A DNA stretch of 10,317 nucleotides. Origin: Acidobacteriota bacterium. GTDB lineage: Bacteria; Acidobacteriota; Terriglobia; Terriglobales; Acidobacteriaceae. Below the pieces are notes generated by a model that saw nothing but the letters and a program-made list of their open reading frames with translations, searched no databases and was not told the DNA's origin. Location: contig JAJXXG010000686.1 in the NCBI GenBank assembly GCA_021781255.1, positions 1 to 10,317 on the forward strand, written 5' to 3'. Made by a program: the position numbers and the translations under genes. This document shows, piece after piece, positions 6,341-10,317 of this stretch. How positions within the stretch are numbered: position 1 is the stretch's first letter; each line of letters begins with the position of its first letter.

Positions 6341-8253
6341 GCGCGATCCACCATCGACCCGCGCGGCTCGCGGCGCTGCTGCTCGCGGCGTCCGGTGCAG
6401 CCCTGGCGCAGCAGGCCCAACCGGCCGCGCAGGCCCCGGCCTCCGCTACGGCTTCCGCGATGGCCACGTCCAGTTCCAGCACGCATGTCTCTACACGGGA
6501 TCAGCGTCGCGCCGCCAAACTCTTTCTTCAGGCTGGCAGGCTCTTCCAAAAAAGTGACTTCGAAGCCGCCCTGCAGCAGTACGAACAGGCCGCCGAACTG
6601 GACCCCGGCAAACCCGAATACGGCCTCGCCGCCAAGGTCGCGCGTAGCCATGTCGTCACCGCGCTCATCCAGGCAGCCACCAAGGCCCGCTTCAGCGGAG
6701 ACTCTGCAGCCGCGCGAGCCGCCCTGCAGCGCGCGCTCCAACTCGACCCCGGCAATGCCCAGCTCGCGGAGCGGCTCAACCAGCAGGCGGACGACGCCAT
6801 CAGCGGCCGCACGGAGTCCGTCTACGAGCAGGGTGCAGCCACCCTTGGCAGCGCGCCCGATCTCGTCGCCAACGCGGACACGCACAACTTCCACCTGCGC
6901 ACCAACGCGCGTCAGCTCATCCTGAACGTCTACAAGGCTTACGGAATCGACGCCACCGTGGACCAGAGCATCGCCCCGGTCCCCGTTCGCTTTGACCTTG
7001 ACTCTGCCACCTACCAGCAGGCGTCGCAGGCGCTCGGCCTCGTCACGCACTCCTTCGCCGTGCCGCTCGATGCCCACCGCGTCCTCGTCGCGCGCGATAC
7101 CCCGCAGAACCGCGACCAGTACACGCGCCAGGACATGGAAACCATCTATCTGCCCGGCCTGTCCACCAAGGAGATGACCGACGTCAGCGACTTGGCCAAG
7201 ACCGTCTTCCAGACGCGCCAGGCCGTCCTGGAGCAGAGCAAAGGCACCATGACCATCCGCGCGTCCACTGACACGCTGGATGCCTTCAACACCACGCTCC
7301 GCCAGCTTCTCGACGGGCGCAGCCAGGTGCTGCTCGACGTGCGTCTCATCCAGCTCGCGCACACCAACCAGCGCAGTACCGGCGCCATCCTGCCCCAGCA
7401 ACTCACGGCCTTCAACGTCTATGCCGAGGAGCAGGCCATCCTCAACTCCAACCAGCAACTTGTGCAGCAGATCATCTCCTCCGGCCTCGCCGCTCCCGGA
7501 GACACGCTGGCCATCCTGGGCATCCTGCTCGCCTCCGGGCAGGTCTCCAGTTCCATCTTCTCGAACGGCATTGCGCTCTTCGGCGGCGGGCTCACGCTCT
7601 CCGGTCTCTCGCCCGGCCCGGCCTCCGCCAATCTCAGCCTCAACGCCTCTGACTCGCGCGCCCTCGACGACATACAGCTCCGCATCGGCGATGGCGAAGA
7701 CGGCACGCTGCGCTCCGGCCTGCGCTATCCCATCACCACGTCGTCCTACTCCGACCTCGGCTCCAGCAACATCAACATACCGGGCCTTACCAGCGCCGGA
7801 ACATCCAGCAGCCTGCTGTCGCTGCTATCCTCGCTAACCTCATCCGCCATGCAGATCCCCCAGGTGGAGTATCAGGATCTCGGCCTCACGCTCAAGGCAA
7901 CGCCCAAGGTAGTTCGCAACGGCGATGTCGCCCTCACGCTCGACCTGAAACTGACCGCACTGGCCGGCACGCAGATCAACGGCCTGCCCGTGCTCAACAA
8001 TCGCGCCTACTCCGCCGTCGTCACTCTGCGCGAGGGCTCTGCCGTGGTCGTCGCCAGCGAGCTCAACCAGCAGGAAAGCCGCGCCATCAGCGGCATGCCG
8101 GGGCTCACGGAGATTCCCGGTTTGAATGACCTCACTGGCCGACAGGTAGAGAGGGACTACGCCACCCTGCTCATCATCATCACCCCGCACGTCATTCGCG
8201 GGCCGCAGGCCGCGGGCCACTCGCCCATGTTGCGCATCGATCGCGCCCGCTGA
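6337..8253 (+). CDS. TPR-containing secretin (type II/III secretion or type IV pilus GspD/PilQ-like)
   Basis: Secretins form multimeric gates in the outer membrane for protein export or pilus extrusion. This 638-residue protein has a signal peptide (residues 1-24, predicted cut ALA|QQ) and an Ala/Ser/Gln-rich linker. Two TPR-like units follow, at about 60-93 and 105-143; both end in a LDPG turn. An STN/N0-like domain spans about 178-260 (FHLRTNARQLILNVYKAYGI), and a second periplasmic N-type domain about 268-338. The secretin channel domain includes IGDGEDGTLRSGLRYPI, a Ser/Leu-rich loop (about 470-505), VEYQDLGLTLKATPKV from residue 510, ISGMPGLTEIPGLNDL, and the closing strand LLIIITPHVIRG (611-622). 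The ATG overlaps the HAD stop by four bases. No ATPase, pilin or inner-membrane partner is in the window, so the machine it serves is unknown. Confidence 0.92.
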   Translation: MSAIHHRPARLAALLLAASGAALAQQAQPAAQAPASATASAMATSSSSTHVSTRDQRRAAKLFLQAGRLFQKSDFEAALQQYEQAAELDPGKPEYGLAAKVARSHVVTALIQAATKARFSGDSAAARAALQRALQLDPGNAQLAERLNQQADDAISGRTESVYEQGAATLGSAPDLVANADTHNFHLRTNARQLILNVYKAYGIDATVDQSIAPVPVRFDLDSATYQQASQALGLVTHSFAVPLDAHRVLVARDTPQNRDQYTRQDMETIYLPGLSTKEMTDVSDLAKTVFQTRQAVLEQSKGTMTIRASTDTLDAFNTTLRQLLDGRSQVLLDVRLIQLAHTNQRSTGAILPQQLTAFNVYAEEQAILNSNQQLVQQIISSGLAAPGDTLAILGILLASGQVSSSIFSNGIALFGGGLTLSGLSPGPASANLSLNASDSRALDDIQLRIGDGEDGTLRSGLRYPITTSSYSDLGSSNINIPGLTSAGTSSSLLSLLSSLTSSAMQIPQVEYQDLGLTLKATPKVVRNGDVALTLDLKLTALAGTQINGLPVLNNRAYSAVVTLREGSAVVVASELNQQESRAISGMPGLTEIPGLNDLTGRQVERDYATLLIIITPHVIRGPQAAGHSPMLRIDRAR

Positions 8254-8297
8254 GCCAGGCGTTCCCCCTCGCAGAGCCAAATTTCCCGCAAAGAAAA

Positions 8298-8350
8298 GCC
8301 CCCACTCCTTCAGCATGGCCGCGTGTGCGGCATGCTGCGTTCGTGGGGGC
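8298..8350. terminator. Bidirectional terminator between convergent genes
   Basis: An outer 8-bp stem GCCCCCAC/GTGGGGGC (8298-8305 with 8343-8350) encloses an inner hairpin (8311-8337). The inner hairpin pairs CAGCATG with CATGCTG, then CCGC with GCGG past a bulged G, around a GTGT loop. Going plus, it is followed by TTCCGTCTT. Going minus, it is followed by CTTTTCTTTG, the better U-tract. It lies 44 bases after the secretin stop and 29 beyond the stop of the minus-strand DsbA-like gene, so it can end both transcripts. Confidence 0.8.
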
Positions 8351-8379
8351 TTCCGTCTTACGGCTCTGCTCAGGTTCGA

Positions 8380-9378
8380 CTACTGGGCAGCAACGCCATC
8401 CAGCTTCGCCTGGTATTCAACAATCTTCTTGATCGTTTCATAAGGCACGCCGTCAATCGGCACCGGGCGGCCGTTGATCATCAGCATCGGCGTCTGGTTG
8501 ACGTTCAGCGACTGCGCCAGCTTGACGGACTTCTGCACCTCTGCCAGCACATCCGGCGTCGCCGAGCATGCCGCAATCTTGGCCGGATCCAGTCCTGCCT
8601 TGGTCACCGCGCTGTTCAGCGTCAGCGTCGTGCCATCCGGAGTCGTCAGCCCATCCTGCCCTTCATACACCGCCGACGCAAACTGGAAGAAGGCCGTGCT
8701 GCCTCCCTGCCGCGTCACGCACACGCCATAGGAAGCTGCCTTCAGCGCCTCCGGGTGGATGCGCGTCAGAGGATAGTTCTGGAAGACGATCCGTGCCTTC
8801 GGAAAGTCCACTGCCAGCTTGTCCATCGTCGGCTGGGCGGCCTTGCAGTGCGGGCACTGCAGGTCGGCAAACTCCACCAGCTCCAGGGTCTTGTCCGCCG
8901 CGCCGCGATACGGCCCGTCCGCGCTCTGCTGCAGCGCCGCGCGATCAGCGGCATACGGGTGCTCGCCGAAAGGAAGCACTTCGTCTCCGGCGATAATGTG
9001 CTGGCCATCGGGCAGCGCAAAGAACTGCAGAGCCGCCATCTTCTGCTTGCCGCTCTTGTCGGCCACCAGCACCACCACCTTGCTCAGACCCTCCACCTGG
9101 GTCTTCAGGATGGCCTGTACCTGCCAGACGCGGTTCTCGTCATAGCCCCAGGCCGCCTGCAGAAATCCGTTGACCGCGGCCGCGGTCGGCGTCGGGGCGG
9201 TAAAGTTTGCCGGGTCTGCCTTGGGAAAAATCGGCGCGGCCAGCGGTGCGGGTGCGGCTGGCGCGGCGGCCTGCGGAGGTGCCGCGGGCACCTGCTGCTG
9301 AGCCTGCATGTGCTGCGCTGTCAACGAAAGAAGGGCCAGCGTGGAAACACCAGCCAAGCGGAAATACGAACGAATCAA
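8380..9378 (-). CDS. Secreted DsbA-like thioredoxin-fold oxidoreductase
   Basis: A predicted periplasmic thiol-disulfide oxidoreductase of 332 residues. It has a signal peptide (about 1-26, cut near MQA|QQ), a Pro/Ala-rich linker (about 27-50), and an N-terminal domain (about 55-150) whose pattern, with GQHIIAGDEVLPFG, resembles DsbC/DsbG-type dimerisation domains by eye. The thioredoxin/DsbA domain (about 160-325) has the active site CPHC (C175-C178) and the cis-proline loop QTPMLMING (P297). Two further cysteines, C220 and C271, sit where many DsbA-like proteins have a second structural disulfide. The start is TTG at 9378, supported by GGAGGAG seven bases upstream; no ATG fits. It lies 42 bases downstream of the NAD+ synthetase gene on the same strand, so the two may share a transcript. 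Whether it oxidises or isomerises substrates cannot be told from sequence. Confidence 0.9.
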   Translation of the reverse strand: MIRSYFRLAGVSTLALLSLTAQHMQAQQQVPAAPPQAAAPAAPAPLAAPIFPKADPANFTAPTPTAAAVNGFLQAAWGYDENRVWQVQAILKTQVEGLSKVVVLVADKSGKQKMAALQFFALPDGQHIIAGDEVLPFGEHPYAADRAALQQSADGPYRGAADKTLELVEFADLQCPHCKAAQPTMDKLAVDFPKARIVFQNYPLTRIHPEALKAASYGVCVTRQGGSTAFFQFASAVYEGQDGLTTPDGTTLTLNSAVTKAGLDPAKIAACSATPDVLAEVQKSVKLAQSLNVNQTPMLMINGRPVPIDGVPYETIKKIVEYQAKLDGVAAQ

Positions 9379-9394
9379 GCGGAATCTCCTCCAC

Positions 9395-9414
9395 GGACGG
9401 GGAAATACCCGTCC
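9395..9414 (-). other. Intercistronic hairpin just upstream of the DsbA-like gene's ribosome binding site
   Basis: GGACGGG (9395-9401) and CCCGTCC (9408-9414) are perfect 7-bp arms around a 6-base loop. On the minus strand the hairpin comes after the NAD+ synthetase stop and is followed two bases later by the GGAGGAG ribosome binding site (9386-9392). It has no T tract, so it is unlikely to be a terminator. It may be an RNA-processing or stability element. Confidence 0.4.
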
Positions 9415-9420
9415 CTTGTC

Positions 9421-10317
9421 TTATACCTGAACCTTCACAGCGATGGGAAATCTGCGCCCCATGCCAAACGACTTGGATGTTACCTTCAACACCGGCGCGG
9501 CCTGCTGTCGCTTGTACTCGGACCGCTCCACCAGGCGCACCACCTGCTTCACCAGCTCCATCGGGAAGCCGTGCTCCCGCACAATCGTCTCCGGCGTCTC
9601 GTAGCGCTCCACGTAGGCCTCCAGAATCGGATCGAGCACATCGTACGGCGGCAGCGAGTCCGTATCCTTCTGGTCGGGCCGCAGCTCGGCCGAGGGCGGC
9701 TTCTCCAGGATCGGCGCGGGAATCACCTCCCGCTCCCGGTTCAGCCAGCGGCACACCGCATACACGCGCGTCTTGATCAGGTCGCCGATCACCGCCAGCG
9801 CGCCCACCATATCCCCATACAGCGTGCAGTAGCCCACTGCCATCTCAGACTTGTTCCCCGTGGTAAGCACCAGAGCGGAGAACTTGTTCGACAGCGCCAT
9901 CAGCAGATTTCCGCGAATACGCGACTGGATGTTCTCTTCCGTCGTATCCGGCTTGGTACCCACAAACTGCGGCTCCAGCGTGTGGATATACTCCCGGAAC
10001 AGTCCCGAGATGCCGATTACTTCAAAGGAAATGCCCAGGTTCGCCGCCAGCCTTCGGCTGTCCTCCACGGACCCGGTGGAAGAATACGGGCTTGGCATGC
10101 CCACGCCAATCACGTTCTCCGGTCCCAGCGCCTCCGTGGCAATGGCCGCCACCAGCGCCGAGTCGATTCCGCCGCTCAGCCCCACCAGGGCCTTGCGAAA
10201 TCCGCACTTGCGCACGTAATCCCGCGTGCCCAGCACCAGCGCGCGATACGCGGCCTCCGTCTCATCCTCCAGCGGCTCCGCAATGGGCTGCGCGCTGAAG
10301 GGCTACAGCACCACCAG
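9421..10317 (-). CDS. nadE: Glutamine-dependent NAD+ synthetase, C-terminal synthetase domain (partial; in-frame TAG at 10303-10305)
   Basis: NadE performs the last step of NAD+ synthesis, amidating nicotinic acid adenine dinucleotide with ATP and ammonia. The domain seen here has the PP-loop SGGIDSA (nt 10156-10176), then MPSPYSSTGS, NIQSRIRGNLLMALSN, LVLTTGNKSEMAVGYCTLYG with DMVGALAVIGDLIKT, ILEKPPSAELRPDQKDTD, and the C-terminal SEYKRQQAAPVLKVTSKSFG. This form normally follows an N-terminal nitrilase-like glutaminase domain; the block ALVLGTRDYVRKCGFRKAL is typical of such two-domain enzymes, and the glutaminase part would lie beyond the right edge. Upstream of that block the frame reads PFSAQPIAEPLEDETEAAYR and then meets TAG, with LVVL before it. 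The first start codon after the TAG is GTG at 10236, inside the conserved block and without a nearby ribosome binding site, so it is unlikely to be a true start. The stop codon is TAA at 9421-9423. Confidence 0.9.
10303..10305 (-). other. In-frame amber codon inside the NAD+ synthetase reading frame
   Basis: On the minus strand the frame reads CTG GTG GTG CTG TAG CCC TTC AGC. The codons on both sides look like continuous NadE sequence, between the expected glutaminase and synthetase domains. A single C-to-T change from CAG (Gln) would explain it, as would a sequencing or assembly error. If real, it would truncate the two-domain enzyme. Confidence 0.75.

Noticed and set aside
6202..7458. Long minus-strand open frame (418 codons) across the HAD-secretin junction
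   Set aside because: It spans two well-supported plus-strand genes; its Leu/Gly/Val/Arg-rich composition is typical of the antisense of high-GC coding sequence.
9140..9754. Minus-strand open frame overlapping the DsbA-like gene and nadE (204 codons)
   Set aside because: It is in a different frame over two recognised genes on the same strand and has no motif.

Overview
This 10.3 kb window is a GC-rich, densely coded piece of a bacterial chromosome. It holds mostly housekeeping genes. No mobile element, CRISPR array, tRNA or rRNA was recognised. The most likely source is an Acidobacteriota member (Granulicella/Terriglobus/Acidobacterium type). That is an inference from base composition, from the periplasmic and outer-membrane proteins of a diderm (a TPR-secretin and a DsbA-like oxidoreductase), and from overall protein style; it is not proven by any marker here.

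Layout, left to right. (1) Positions 3-3311 (+) hold the bulk of the chromosome-condensation ATPase SMC, lacking roughly its first 95 residues; a terminator hairpin follows. (2) Positions 3312-3767 are a 456-base gap, unusually rich in hairpins. One hairpin looks like a minus-strand terminator, and a weak minus-strand small ORF lies here. A TTGACA promoter for purC sits at the right end. (3) A run of five plus-strand genes follows: purC (SAICAR synthase), a CvpA-family membrane protein directly abutting it, a small Fis-type helix-turn-helix protein, a HAD-superfamily phosphatase, and a TPR-containing secretin whose ATG overlaps the HAD stop codon. (4) A long two-part hairpin at 8298-8350 separates this run from convergent minus-strand genes and can serve both sides. 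(5) On the minus strand are a secreted DsbA-like thioredoxin-fold protein with a CPHC active site and, upstream of it, the synthetase domain of a glutamine-dependent NAD+ synthetase that runs off the right edge.

How the genes fit together. purC (purine synthesis) and cvpA are linked, echoing the cvpA-purF linkage in enterobacteria. The HAD-secretin pair is translationally coupled, but no other secretion or pilus gene is visible. The DsbA-like protein could help fold exported proteins, though nothing in the window ties it to the secretin apart from convergent placement.

No clearly new biological system is evident. The points most worth a second look are an in-frame TAG in the NAD+ synthetase at 10303-10305, exactly between its expected glutaminase and synthetase domains, and the hairpin-rich smc-purC gap with a possible unannotated minus-strand transcript.
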